Assembly (NCBI RefSeq): GCF_009906795.1
Contig: NZ_JAAALN010000014.1
Location: 1 to 37,093 of the forward strand
Length of the DNA: 37,093 nt
Source of the DNA: Kineococcus siccus
GTDB taxonomy: Bacteria; Actinomycetota; Actinomycetes; Actinomycetales; Kineococcaceae
Direction of reading: 5' to 3'
This document shows positions 8,852 to 16,859 of the stretch, in pieces (position 1 is the first letter of the stretch; the number at the start of each line of letters is the position of its first letter). Under the pieces are notes generated by a model, which saw only the letters and a list, made by a program, of their open reading frames with translations, searched no databases and was not told the origin of the DNA. The position numbers and the translations under genes were made by a program.

Positions 8852-9210
8852 GCCGTGACCTGGAACAGCAGGTACACCCGGTACAGGACGACCACGACGG
8901 CGAAGCAGCCCACGACGAGCACGAGCGTGCTGGGCCGCGACCGGTCCGCGATCGTCCAGAACGTCGCGGCGGGGAGCAGGAACGGGGCGACGACGAGGTA
9001 GGCGATGGCCGTCGCCAGCTCGGCGGGGCGCGTGCCCGAGACGAGGGCCGCGACGCCGGCGCCGACGAGGGCCAGGACGCCCAGCTCGACGACGGCGAGG
9101 CCGACGAGGTGGGGCAGCTGCACCCGCTTGTCCAGCGCCACCGTGGCCACGGCCCACACGGTCATCACCAGCGCCAGGACGCACACGACGGCGACGAGGG
9201 TCCCGGACAC
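8848..9210 (-). CDS. Four-helix integral membrane protein, unknown
   Basis: 120 residues from the GTG at 9210 (VSGTLVAVV), 11 bp after the CapA-like stop. Four predicted transmembrane helices: GTLVAVVCVLALVMTVWAVA, LVGLAVVELGVLALVGAGVAA, AIAYLVVAPFLLPAATFW and STLVLVVGCFAVVVVLYRVY. The open frame extends upstream through the CapA gene, but that part is a shadow. It overlaps the next membrane-protein gene by four bases. The general shape resembles its downstream neighbour, so the two may form a membrane complex; this is inferred from gene order alone. Confidence 0.82.
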   Translation of the reverse strand: MSGTLVAVVCVLALVMTVWAVATVALDKRVQLPHLVGLAVVELGVLALVGAGVAALVSGTRPAELATAIAYLVVAPFLLPAATFWTIADRSRPSTLVLVVGCFAVVVVLYRVYLLFQVTA

Positions 9211-9221
9211 GAGACGCCACT

Positions 9222-10280
9222 CTACGGCGCGCCCGCGGGGGTGGCCGCGAGGTCCGTGCAGGGCCGCAGCGCGGCCTTGGCGGCTACCGCCGCGTCGGCC
9301 GCGGCCCCCTCCAGGGGCACCGGCACGCCCGAGCGGATCTGCGCGGGCCGCCACTGCGCCACGCTCACGCCGCCCGTGCCCGGCAGGGTCAGCCGCAGGA
9401 CGCCGCTCTGGGTCGTCACGCCGGAACCGCGTGCGTAGAAGACGAAGTTCCCGAGGCCGTAGTCGACGAACGCGCTCCGGTCCCCCGCCGACAGCCAGCC
9501 CTGGCCGAGCTGGCGGTGGGCGTGCGAGCCGACGACGGCGTCGGCGCCCGCGGCGACGAGGTCGGCGGCGAGGTCCTGCTGCGCGGGCAGCGGGCACTCG
9601 TCGAGCTCCCGGCCCCAGTGCAGCAGCACGACCACGGAGTCGGCGCTGCCCCGGGCCGCCCGCACGCCCGCCACGAGCCGGGCGCGGCCGGCGTCGTCCT
9701 GCACCGACGCGAGCCCGGGCTGGTCGTCCGTCGCCGTCCAGGCGCGGGCCAGCGAGGTGTCCAGCACCTGCGTGGCGTCGAACACCGCGAGCCGGTGCCC
9801 CCGCACGGTCGTCGTCCACGGCCGGTAGGCGGCCGCGGCGTCCTGGCCGATGCCGATGACCGGGAGCCCCTCGGCCGTCCCCGCGGCGAGCGTGTCGGTC
9901 AGTCCGGTGCGGCCGTGGTCGAGGCCGTGGTTGTTCGCCAGCCCCACGACGTCGACGCCCGCGGCCTTCAGCGCCCGCAGCCCGCTCGGGGGCGCGCGGA
10001 ACGTGTACTGCTTGGCGGCGGGCGTCCCGCGCGTGGTGATCGCCGTCTCGAGGTTCACGACGGTCACGTCGGCGTCGCCCAGGACCCCCGCGACGGCCTG
10101 CAGCCCACCGGGTTCCAGCGCGGCCGCGCTGGTCCCCGCGAAGTGCACGTCGCCGGCGACGTTGACGGTGATGTCGCCGGGCGGTGCTGCGGGTTCCGGA
10201 GAGGAGCACGCGCCGGCCAGCAGGACGAGCGACAGCGTCCCGGCGGTCCGCAGGGGGTGGTTCCGGGTGGGGCGGCGCAC
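9222..10280 (-). CDS. CapA-family lipoprotein (PGA_cap metallophosphatase-like)
   Basis: 352 residues. The N-terminal lipoprotein signal has a lipobox at LAGAC (Cys25), so it is anchored on the outer face of the cytoplasmic membrane. The CapA/PgsA calcineurin-like fold follows, with its recurrent motifs: AGDVHFAG, VVNLETAIT, GLANNHGLDHG, LLHWGRE and VGSHAHRQLGQG. These histidines, aspartate and asparagines form a putative metal site. Family members take part in poly-gamma-glutamate capsule synthesis in Bacillus, but many actinobacterial copies lack capB/capC neighbours, as here, so capsule synthesis should not be assumed. It is the first gene of a four-gene operon and divergent from the Fpg/Nei gene at 10358. 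GTG start with a CAGGAG ribosome-binding site. Confidence 0.88.
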   Translation of the reverse strand: MRRPTRNHPLRTAGTLSLVLLAGACSSPEPAAPPGDITVNVAGDVHFAGTSAAALEPGGLQAVAGVLGDADVTVVNLETAITTRGTPAAKQYTFRAPPSGLRALKAAGVDVVGLANNHGLDHGRTGLTDTLAAGTAEGLPVIGIGQDAAAAYRPWTTTVRGHRLAVFDATQVLDTSLARAWTATDDQPGLASVQDDAGRARLVAGVRAARGSADSVVVLLHWGRELDECPLPAQQDLAADLVAAGADAVVGSHAHRQLGQGWLSAGDRSAFVDYGLGNFVFYARGSGVTTQSGVLRLTLPGTGGVSVAQWRPAQIRSGVPVPLEGAAADAAVAAKAALRPCTDLAATPAGAP

Positions 10281-10357
10281 GGGGCTCCTGTCCGAAGGTG
10301 GTCGGGGTCACTGTGCACCGGGACGCCCGCCGCGCGCGGCGTTGCTACGTTCTCGGC

Positions 10358-11212
10358 GTGCCGGAGCTGCCCGAGGTCGAGTCCGCCCGCCTGGTCGTCG
10401 AGGGGCACGCGCTGGACCGGACGATCGCCGACGTCGACGACCGCGACACCTACGCGTGCCGCCCGCACGCCCCCGGTGACCTCGCGAGCGCACTGGTCGG
10501 GCGCCGGCTCACGGCCGCGCACCGGCGGGGAAAGACGATGTGGTGCGACACGTCCGGGGAGGGGCCCGCGCTCGGCCTCCACCTCGGCATGAGCGGTCGC
10601 CTCGTCGTCACCCCGCCCACCGACGGCTCCGGCGGAGGCGAGGTGGCCGTCGGCGGCGACTACGGCGGCGACGGAGCGGGGTCGTGGGCCCCGTGGAACG
10701 AGCGCGTCGTGAGCCGCTCCCCCGTCAAGGAGGAGTGGTACCGCTTTACGCTGACGTTCGCCGACGGCGGGCAGCTGCGGTTGTTCGACAAGCGCCGGCT
10801 CGGGCGCGTGCGCCTGGACCCCGACGTCGAGGCCCTCGGTCCGGACGCCGGCGAGATCGGGCGCGAGGAGTTCCGCGAGCGGATCGGGCGCGGCACCGCC
10901 CCGCTGAAGGCCCGGCTGCTCGACCAGTCCGCGATCGCGGGCATCGGGAACCTCCTGGCCGACGAGGTCCTGTGGCGCAGCCGGCTGAGCCCCCGGCACC
11001 CGGCCGGGGAACTCGGTACCGAGCAGCTCGACGACCTGCGCCGGGAACTGCGGGCCGCGATCCGCCACGCGATCCGCCACGGCGGCGTCCACACCGGTGA
11101 GGTGGTCCCGCACCGCCACGCCGGCGGCCACTGCCCCCGCTGCGGGGCGGAGATGGTGCGCGGCACCGTGGGTGGGCGGACGACCTGGTGGTGCGGCGCC
11201 GAGCAGGCCTGA
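10358..11212 (+). CDS. Second Fpg/Nei-family DNA glycosylase, three-Cys zinc finger
   Basis: 284 residues from GTG 10358 (reads PELPEVES after the initiator), giving the N-terminal Pro/Glu nucleophile pair of Fpg/Nei enzymes. Conserved RRGKTMW lysine, LGLHLGMSGRL, and the helix-two-turn-helix DQSAIAGIGNLLADEVLW. The C-terminal zinc-finger region reads HCPRCG...WWCGAEQA: the first three cysteines are present, but the position of the fourth is occupied by a short non-Cys tail. It differs clearly from the copy at 2785-3672 and is not a recent duplicate. It probably excises oxidised pyrimidines or hydantoins (Nei-like), but substrate preference cannot be read here. A single-gene unit, divergent from the CapA operon. 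Confidence 0.9.
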   Translation: MPELPEVESARLVVEGHALDRTIADVDDRDTYACRPHAPGDLASALVGRRLTAAHRRGKTMWCDTSGEGPALGLHLGMSGRLVVTPPTDGSGGGEVAVGGDYGGDGAGSWAPWNERVVSRSPVKEEWYRFTLTFADGGQLRLFDKRRLGRVRLDPDVEALGPDAGEIGREEFRERIGRGTAPLKARLLDQSAIAGIGNLLADEVLWRSRLSPRHPAGELGTEQLDDLRRELRAAIRHAIRHGGVHTGEVVPHRHAGGHCPRCGAEMVRGTVGGRTTWWCGAEQA

Positions 11213-11261
11213 GAGCGGCCGGCGGCGGTCGGGGTCGCAGGAGAACCGCCCTCGGCACCGC

Positions 11262-11783
11262 TCAGTCCGGCAGCTGGCGGCGCACCCGCTGCAGCTCGGC
11301 GACGGCCAGGTCGACCAGCTGCTCGTCGAGGGTTCCGGCGCTCTCGATGCGCACCTCGTTGCGCCCCGCGGCGAGCTCGTACACCGCCACGGTCACCGTG
11401 CCCAGCAGGGCGGTCGGCGGCGGGGGCCAGTGCGTCGTGCCCGCGGGTGGCGCGCCGGCGGCCGCCGCGGCCACGGGGTCGTCGTAGGTGAGCGTGAGGC
11501 TGCTGGTGTACGCGCCGCTGCGGTCGTCGAACACCGACACCCCGGGGCGTTGCGCGGGTTCCCCACCCCACGGCCAGGCGCGGAGCGCGCGGTAGTGGTG
11601 CCCGTCCTGCTCCGCCCGCTCCCAGGTGAAGGCGACCTCGAGGCCCGGCCGGGGCTCGCCGAGCACCGCGACGGCACTGACGTGGACCCAGCACCCACCG
11701 GGTGTCTGCGGGCTGTCGATGACACCCCAGCCCTCGTCGTCGTGCCAGTCCCGGACGACACCGCGCGTGGTCATGCGCGGCAT
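11262..11783 (-). CDS. Cold-shock-domain-like protein, unknown role
   Basis: 173 residues. The N-terminal ~65 residues resemble a cold-shock/OB fold: GVVRDWHDDEGWGVIDS, then WVHVSAVA and FTWERAEQDG, the layout of a CSD in which the RNP1 aromatics are partly replaced. The remainder has a Thr-rich beta segment and a C-terminal helix (LDEQLVDLAVAELQRVRRQL). I do not recognise the C-terminal part. Start at 11783 or three codons later (11774). It is divergent from the ABC exporter operon, sharing the short region with the 15-bp inverted repeat. Nucleic-acid binding is likely; the target is unknown. Confidence 0.75.
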   Translation of the reverse strand: MPRMTTRGVVRDWHDDEGWGVIDSPQTPGGCWVHVSAVAVLGEPRPGLEVAFTWERAEQDGHHYRALRAWPWGGEPAQRPGVSVFDDRSGAYTSSLTLTYDDPVAAAAAGAPPAGTTHWPPPPTALLGTVTVAVYELAAGRNEVRIESAGTLDEQLVDLAVAELQRVRRQLPD

Positions 11784-11820
11784 CGTGACATCCGCGGAAG
11801 GGTGTCACCATAGCTTTTCC

Positions 11821-11835
11821 TTGCAGTTGCTGCAA
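11821..11835. promoter_or_regulatory. Candidate operator for the ABC exporter / TetR operon
   Basis: TTGCAG-TTG-CTGCAA is a perfect inverted repeat with 6-bp arms. It is 21 bp upstream of the ATPase ATG (11857), in the divergent gap with the CSD-like gene (start 11783). The operon ends with a TetR-family gene, so this is the natural candidate binding site. Operator identity is inference. Confidence 0.5.
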
Positions 11836-11856
11836 TGATTGTGCATGCTGACTGCC

Positions 11857-12549
11857 ATGGATGAACCCACCGCGGTCCTCGAGGCCCGGCACGTGCACCG
11901 CTGGTACGGGACGGGCTCAGCCCGCTTCCACGCGCTCGACGACGTGTCCCTGCAGGTCCGCGCGGGTGAGTCGCTGGCGGTGGTCGGCAAGAGCGGGTCG
12001 GGCAAGTCCACGCTCATGCACCTGCTGGCACTGCTCGACAGCCCCGACGAGGGCGACCTGCTCGTCGACGGCGTCGCGACCGGCGACCTCCCGGCGCGCC
12101 AGGTCCAGCGGCTGCGCAACGAGCGGTTCGGGTTCGTCTTCCAGCAGTTCTTCCTGAACCCCGCCGAGTCGGTGCTGGAGAACGTGGTCCTGCCCCTGAC
12201 GATCGCCGGCGTCCCGGCCCCCGCGCGCCGTGAACGCGGGATGGCGGTGCTCGAACGGTTCGGCCTGGCCGACAAGGCGCGCAACCGCGCGATCGACCTG
12301 TCCGGTGGGCAGAAGCAGCGCGCCGCGCTCAGCCGCGCCCTCGTCGGCCGCCCGTCGGTCGTCTTCGCCGACGAGCCGACCGGGAACCTGGACAGCGCGA
12401 CCGGCGCCCAGGTGGAGGAGGAACTGTTCGCCCTCAACGCCGAGGGCATCACGCTGGTCGTGGTGACCCACGACGAGGAGCTCGCCGCGCGCTGCGGCCG
12501 CCGCGTCTCCGTCCAGGACGGCCGGCTGAGCGGGGGTGCGGCCGCGTGA
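11857..12549 (+). CDS. ABC transporter ATP-binding protein, MacB/LolD type
   Basis: 230 residues. Walker A GKSGSGKST at residues 44-52, Q-loop FQQFFLNP, signature LSGGQKQR, Walker B VVFADEPTGNLDS, and the switch His in VVTHDEE. The order and the ADEPTGNLD sequence are typical of the MacB/LolD/FtsE branch, which drives mechanotransmission rather than classical import. An in-frame ATG at 11845 could also start the gene, and neither start has a clear Shine-Dalgarno. It overlaps the permease gene by four bases (GTGA), so the two are co-translated. The substrate is unknown; drug, peptide or envelope-lipid handling are all possible. Confidence 0.93.
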   Translation: MDEPTAVLEARHVHRWYGTGSARFHALDDVSLQVRAGESLAVVGKSGSGKSTLMHLLALLDSPDEGDLLVDGVATGDLPARQVQRLRNERFGFVFQQFFLNPAESVLENVVLPLTIAGVPAPARRERGMAVLERFGLADKARNRAIDLSGGQKQRAALSRALVGRPSVVFADEPTGNLDSATGAQVEEELFALNAEGITLVVVTHDEELAARCGRRVSVQDGRLSGGAAA

Positions 12550-13826
12550 GGACCTCCGACCTGCTGCGCTCCGCGCTGCGCAACGTCCGCCGCAGCCGAC
12601 TGCGCACCACCCTCACCGTGCTGGCCCTCGTGGTCGGCGCGTCCACCCTCTCCCTCACCACGGCGCTGGGCGCGGGCGTCAGCGACTACGTGACCCGCCA
12701 GGTCGACGCCCTGGGCGCCGACGACGTCCTGGTCGTCACCGCGGGTTCCGCGCAGACCGGGGACGGGCCGGTCACGTACAACCCCACGCGGTCGACGGCC
12801 GCCGGCGGTGGGGCCGGGCTCCCGGGGGCGGGAGCGGCGGCGTCGCTGACCGACGAGAGCGTGGCTGCGCTGCAACGCCTCAGCGGTCTCCGCGACGTCC
12901 GGCCCGTGCGCAGCGTGGCCCTCGACTACGTCCAGGCCGGGAGTTCGCCGCGGTTCGAGCTCAGCCTGTCACCCACGGGGGCCGTCGCCCAGGCCGACCT
13001 CGCCGCCGGCCGGCAGCTCGACGCGGCGGGTGTCGCCGACGGCATCGTCCTCCCGCAGGACCACGTCGCACCGCTGGGGTTCGCGGGTGACGCCCAGGCC
13101 GTCGGCAGCGAGGTCACCCTCGCGTTCACCGACCTGACCGGGACCCAGCGGCAGGTGCCGGCCACCGTCGTGGGGGTCTCGCGGTCGGGGCTGCTCAGCT
13201 CCGGCGCCGCCGTGGGCGCCGACTTCCTCGACTCCCTGGCGTCGCAGCAGGACGCCGGGGTCGGCTCCCCCGGCCGCTACCCGGCCGCGACGGCCCGCTT
13301 CGACCCCGCGACCGCGGACGTCGCGGCCCTGAAGGAGGAGGTCGGCGCCCTCGGGCTGCAGGCGCAGACGATCGAGGACCAGCTCGGCGTGGTCACCACC
13401 GTCATCGCGGGGATCACCGGGATCCTCAACGCCTTCGCGGTGGTCTCCCTCGTCGCCGCGGCCTTCGGCATCGTCAACACGCTGCTGATGAGCGTGCAGG
13501 AACGCACCCGCGAGATCGGGCTCATGAAGGCCCTGGGCATGGCGCCGCGGCGCATCTTCGCCCTCTTCAGCCTCGAGGCCGGCCTGATCGGCCTGCTGGG
13601 CAGCGTGATCGGCGTCGCCTTGGCGGCGGCGGCGGGCACCGTCATCAGCGCCGCGCTCGTCGCGGGGCCGTTGTCGGGACTCCCCGGGCTGACTCTCCTG
13701 CTGTTCCGCCCGCAGGCCGTCGTGCTCGTCGTGGTGCTCATCGTCGTCATCGCCTTCCTCGCCGGTACGCTCCCCGCCAGGCGGGCGGCGCGGCAGGACC
13801 CCATCACCGCCCTGCGCTACGAGTGA
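12546..13826 (+). CDS. ABC transporter permease, MacB-like (FtsX domain)
   Basis: 426 residues. One N-terminal transmembrane helix (residues ~19-45, RTTLTVLALVVGASTLSLTT) follows the amphipathic segment SALRNVRRSR. Next comes a large extracytoplasmic domain (about 45-280), then three C-terminal helices containing the FtsX-type motif VQERTREIGLMKALGM and ending in LPARRAARQDPITALRYE, a classic MacB-family C-terminus. It forms a dimer with the ATPase encoded just upstream. No periplasmic adaptor (MacA) is present, as expected for a monoderm. It is followed after 46 bp by the TetR gene, so regulation by that protein is likely. Confidence 0.93.
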   Translation: MRTSDLLRSALRNVRRSRLRTTLTVLALVVGASTLSLTTALGAGVSDYVTRQVDALGADDVLVVTAGSAQTGDGPVTYNPTRSTAAGGGAGLPGAGAAASLTDESVAALQRLSGLRDVRPVRSVALDYVQAGSSPRFELSLSPTGAVAQADLAAGRQLDAAGVADGIVLPQDHVAPLGFAGDAQAVGSEVTLAFTDLTGTQRQVPATVVGVSRSGLLSSGAAVGADFLDSLASQQDAGVGSPGRYPAATARFDPATADVAALKEEVGALGLQAQTIEDQLGVVTTVIAGITGILNAFAVVSLVAAAFGIVNTLLMSVQERTREIGLMKALGMAPRRIFALFSLEAGLIGLLGSVIGVALAAAAGTVISAALVAGPLSGLPGLTLLLFRPQAVVLVVVLIVVIAFLAGTLPARRAARQDPITALRYE

Positions 13827-13872
13827 CCGCCGTCCGCGGACCGCGACGGGCCGGCCCGGTGAACCACAGGAG

Positions 13873-14505
13873 ATGACGACCCTGGACAGGCCCGACCCGC
13901 GCGCCCCGGAACCCAAGCGCCGCAACGCCCGTGGCCGCGCGACGGCGGCCCGCATCGAGCGCGTCGCCGTCGTCCTGGTCGACGAGCAGGGCCTCGACGC
14001 CGTGACCGTGGACCAGGTCTGCGCCGCCGCCGGCGTGAGCCAGCGGACGTTCTTCCACCACTTCCGGACCAAGGAGGACGCCGTCCTCGGCACGGCTCTG
14101 CCGCGCATCGACGAGCGCGCCGCGCGGGTCTGGCTGGCCGACGCCGACGCGGGCGTGCTGTCCGGGCTGGTGCAGGTCATCCACGTCCCGGACGCGCTGG
14201 AGGACCCCGTGGCGCACGCCGCCCAGCTGCGGGCCCTGGCCGCCTCACCCGACCTGATGAGACGCCAGGCGCAGCGCATGCAGCCGCTGCAGGCGGAGGT
14301 GCACGAGCTGATCGACCTCAAGCTCGCGAGCCTCGGCGTCGCCGAGCCGCGCCGCGCGGAACTCACCGCCGCGGTGGCGGCCGTGGCCGCCGCCGTCCTG
14401 CAGCAGGGCGCGGTCGCCGTGGCCCACGGCCGCGGGACCGATCCCCGGGCGGAGGCGCTGCGCTCCCTCGACGCGTTGCGGGAGCTGGGCGGACGGCTGT
14501 TCTAG
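13873..14505 (+). CDS. TetR-family transcriptional regulator
   Basis: 210 residues. The N-terminal TetR DNA-binding domain covers about residues 15-70: ATAARIERVAVVLVDEQGLD, then VDQVCAAAGVSQRTFFHHFRTKEDAV, the canonical helix-turn-helix with the FFHHF recognition region. The C-terminal helical ligand/dimer domain is variable; a C-terminal Ala-rich helix precedes ALRSLDALRELGGRLF. RBS ACAGGAG precedes ATG 13873. It is the third gene of the MacB-like operon and the probable local repressor, with the 11821 inverted repeat as a candidate site. Its stop codon shares the CTAG tetranucleotide with the convergent sigma-factor gene. Confidence 0.9.
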   Translation: MTTLDRPDPRAPEPKRRNARGRATAARIERVAVVLVDEQGLDAVTVDQVCAAAGVSQRTFFHHFRTKEDAVLGTALPRIDERAARVWLADADAGVLSGLVQVIHVPDALEDPVAHAAQLRALAASPDLMRRQAQRMQPLQAEVHELIDLKLASLGVAEPRRAELTAAVAAVAAAVLQQGAVAVAHGRGTDPRAEALRSLDALRELGGRLF

Positions 14506-15803
14506 GCCCCCTGCTCCTGCGACCCCCGGGGTCCGTGATCGACCACCGCCGCCGGCTCGTCCCCGTGCGTCGCCGCGCCGGTGCCCGCCAGCCGGCGTCG
14601 CAGGAACTCCGCCTCGGGCGGGGACGGCGCGCAGTCCAGGGCCCGTTCCCACGCAGCGACCGCCAGGTCCTGCCGTCCCGTGCGCAGCAGCAGTTCCGCC
14701 CGGCACGCGTGCCACAGGTGCCAGCGGTCGAGGCCCGCGATCGCGTCCAAAGCCGTGAGACCCGCGGCCGGCCCCGCGAGCTCGCCGACCGCGACCGCGC
14801 GGTTCAGCCGCACCACCGGGACCGGGGTGTCCTCCACCCGGAGCAAGGCGTCGTAGAGCGCGACGACGTCCGCCCAGTCGGTGCCCGGCACGCTGGTCGC
14901 GGTGGCGTGGCAGGCGGCGATCGCGGCCTGCAGCTCGAAGCGTCCGGCCGCCAACCGGCTGCGCCGCAACGCCCCCTGGACGAGGGCGGCGCCTTCGGCG
15001 ATCGCGTCGGCGTCCCAGGACGTGCGGTCCTGCTCGGCCAGCGTGAGGAGGCGACCGCCCTCGTCGGTGCGGGTGGCGCGGCGGGCGTCCGTGAGGAGCA
15101 TGAGCGCGAGCAGGCCCTGCAGCGACGACTCGTCCGGCAGCAGGGCCACCAGCAGGCGCCCCAGCCGGATCGCCTCGTCGCACAGCTGCGGGCGCACGAC
15201 GGTGGTGCCGCCGCTGTGCCCCGCCGTGAACAGCAGGTGCACCACCGTGGCGACGGCGTCCAGCCGCGCGGGCAGCTCCTCGGCGTCGGGGACCCGGTAC
15301 GGGATGCCGGCGACCGCGATCTTCTGCTTGGCGCGGGTGAGCCGCTTGGCCACGGTCGCCTCCGGCAGCAGCAGCAGGCGGGCGACGTCGGCCGTGGTCA
15401 GCCCGCACAGCGTGCGCAGGGCCAGCGCCACCTGGGCGTCGAGTCGGAGAGCGGGGTGGCAGCAGGTGAAGAGGAGGCGCAGCAGGTCGTCGCGCACCGC
15501 GGAGGGTTCCGGCTCGTCGGGTGCGCTGAGCTGGGCGAGCCGCACGGCGTCGGCCTCCTTCCCGGTCCGGGCGGCCTCGCGCCGCAGGGCGTCCAGGGCC
15601 TTGTTGCGCGCCACGGTGGTGAGCCAGGCGCGCGGCTGGTCGGGGACGCCGTCCCGCGGCCAGCGGAGCAGGGCCGTCTCGACGGCGTCCGCGACCGCGT
15701 CCTCGGCGACGCTGAGGCTGCGCGTGGTGCGGGCGAGGGTCGCCAGGACCAGGCGCCCCTCGGCCCGCACCACGTCGGCCAGCCGCTGGGCGGCGTCGGT
15801 CAT
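14502..15803 (-). CDS. ECF42-type sigma factor with C-terminal TPR-like extension
   Basis: 433 residues, far longer than a plain ECF sigma factor. Region 2 occupies about residues 1-80 (AEDAVADAVETALLRWP, then PRAWLTTVARNKALDALRRE). Region 4 lies about 105-165 (TTADVARLLLLPEATVAKRLTRAKQKI). A long helical extension to the end carries repeated TPR-like helices, including the LNRAVAVGELAGPAAGL and LLRTGRQDLAVAAWERAL segments. This architecture and the coupled YCII/DGPF gene define ECF42, a group without a dedicated anti-sigma factor, in which the C-terminal extension is needed for activity (established for Streptomyces venezuelae). The ATG overlaps the YCII stop (ATGA). Targets are typically the DGPF genes themselves. 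Confidence 0.92.
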   Translation of the reverse strand: MTDAAQRLADVVRAEGRLVLATLARTTRSLSVAEDAVADAVETALLRWPRDGVPDQPRAWLTTVARNKALDALRREAARTGKEADAVRLAQLSAPDEPEPSAVRDDLLRLLFTCCHPALRLDAQVALALRTLCGLTTADVARLLLLPEATVAKRLTRAKQKIAVAGIPYRVPDAEELPARLDAVATVVHLLFTAGHSGGTTVVRPQLCDEAIRLGRLLVALLPDESSLQGLLALMLLTDARRATRTDEGGRLLTLAEQDRTSWDADAIAEGAALVQGALRRSRLAAGRFELQAAIAACHATATSVPGTDWADVVALYDALLRVEDTPVPVVRLNRAVAVGELAGPAAGLTALDAIAGLDRWHLWHACRAELLLRTGRQDLAVAAWERALDCAPSPPEAEFLRRRLAGTGAATHGDEPAAVVDHGPRGSQEQGA

Positions 15804-16150
15804 CCGGTCATCGGGATGACCGGGCGGAGCTCGACCCCGCCGTCCCACGCCGCCGGGATCTGCGCGGCGAGCCGGATCGCGGCGTCCAGGTCGGGCGCGT
15901 CGAGCAGGAAGAAGCCGGAGAGCACCTCCTTGGCCTCGGCGTACGGCCCGTCCGTGGTCAGCACGTCGCCACCCTTGCCGCCCTGCACGCGCACGGTCGT
16001 GGCGGTCGAGGTCGGGAAGAGCGCCGCGCCGCCCGTCACGGCGGGGCCGGCCACGGCGCTGAAGGCGCCGTAGTCGGCCATGGTCGAGCTCTCCTCGGGA
16101 GCGGTCCAGTCGGCGTCGCGGCTGTACAGGATGGCTGCGTAGGTGGGCAT
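15800..16150 (-). CDS. YCII-related (DGPF) protein, partner of ECF42
   Basis: 116 residues with a ferredoxin-like YCII fold: MPTYAAILYSRDADW at the start and the hallmark DGPYAEAKEVLSGFFLLD in the middle. It is the DGPF-type protein encoded next to ECF42 sigma factors. The biochemical role is unknown; related YciI proteins are small hydrolase- or dioxygenase-like dimers. It is first in the two-gene operon and overlaps the sigma factor by four bases. Its upstream region contains a candidate ECF42-dependent promoter, consistent with positive autoregulation. Confidence 0.92.
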   Translation of the reverse strand: MPTYAAILYSRDADWTAPEESSTMADYGAFSAVAGPAVTGGAALFPTSTATTVRVQGGKGGDVLTTDGPYAEAKEVLSGFFLLDAPDLDAAIRLAAQIPAAWDGGVELRPVIPMTG

Positions 16151-16204
16151 GTGCGTCTCCTCGCGGTGGCTGGGGACCGCGCTCGTCGCGGTCCTCGCTC
16201 TCTG

Positions 16205-16231
16205 GACGAACGGGGAGCGAGGAGAAGGACA
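16205..16231 (-). promoter_or_regulatory. Candidate ECF42-dependent promoter
   Basis: Reading on the minus strand, TGTCC (16231-16227) is followed about 18 nt later by CGTC (16208-16205), 55 nt before the YCII start. ECF42 promoters are described with a TGTCGA -35 and a CGA/TC -10 element. The match is partial: TGTCC rather than TGTCGA. Confidence 0.35.
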
Positions 16232-16292
16232 CCACGGCGGCCACCAGTTCGGGAGGGCCTCGTGCCGCCGGCCTCTCGTGGGACGGGTGACC

Positions 16293-16859
16293 TCACCCCC
16301 CGCGGGCCGCGGCCGCCCGCGCTGTGATCGCCCGGATGACGTCCGTCTTGGCGTCGGCGTAGGCGTTCGTGTCCGCCCACCGCTGCGTCATCAGCGCGCG
16401 CTTGGTGTCCTCGTAGAGCGCGCGGTCGTCGGCGTCGGCGCGGAGGTGGTCGCGGAGGAGCAGGTACGCCTCGACGGCGGGAGCGCCGCGCTCGTACACG
16501 TGGACGTGGACGTCGCGGGCCGGTGTGCGGACGAGACGGTGCCCCGGTTCGCGGACCCGCAGTTCGTACCCCGCGGCCAGGAGCGCGTCGAGGTAGTCCT
16601 CCTCGGCGGTGATGTCGTCCACCGTGACGACGACGTCGACGATCGGTTTCGCGGCGAGTCCGGGAACGGACGTGGAACCGATGTGCTCGACGTCGGCGCG
16701 GACCGCGCCGAGGGCGTCCTGGATCCTCCCGCGGTGGAACAGGAAAGCCTCCGCCCACCGCTCGTCGTGGTCGCGCAGTCCGAGCTCGAGGGGTTCGACG
16801 CCCCCCACGAGCTCGACGGTGCTGACGTCCGGTCGGCGCGGTGCACGGCGGCTGCTCAC
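16293..16859 (-). CDS. GrpB-family protein (nucleotidyltransferase fold)
   Basis: 188 residues from the GTG at 16859 that overlaps the methyltransferase stop (GTGA). GrpB/UPF0157 signature: DERWAEAFLFHRGRI, then VEHIGSTSVPGLAAKPIVDV, the Gly-Ser motif and carboxylates of a beta-polymerase-like nucleotidyltransferase core. The motif VHVHVYERG and the C-terminal DLLRFRDYL-like segment (AYLLLRDHLRADADDRALY) complete the family pattern. Function is unproven; some members are fused to CoaE dephospho-CoA kinase. Translational coupling to a methyltransferase suggests a shared small-molecule or nucleotide modification, but that is inference. Confidence 0.85.
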   Translation of the reverse strand: MSSRRAPRRPDVSTVELVGGVEPLELGLRDHDERWAEAFLFHRGRIQDALGAVRADVEHIGSTSVPGLAAKPIVDVVVTVDDITAEEDYLDALLAAGYELRVREPGHRLVRTPARDVHVHVYERGAPAVEAYLLLRDHLRADADDRALYEDTKRALMTQRWADTNAYADAKTDVIRAITARAAAARGG

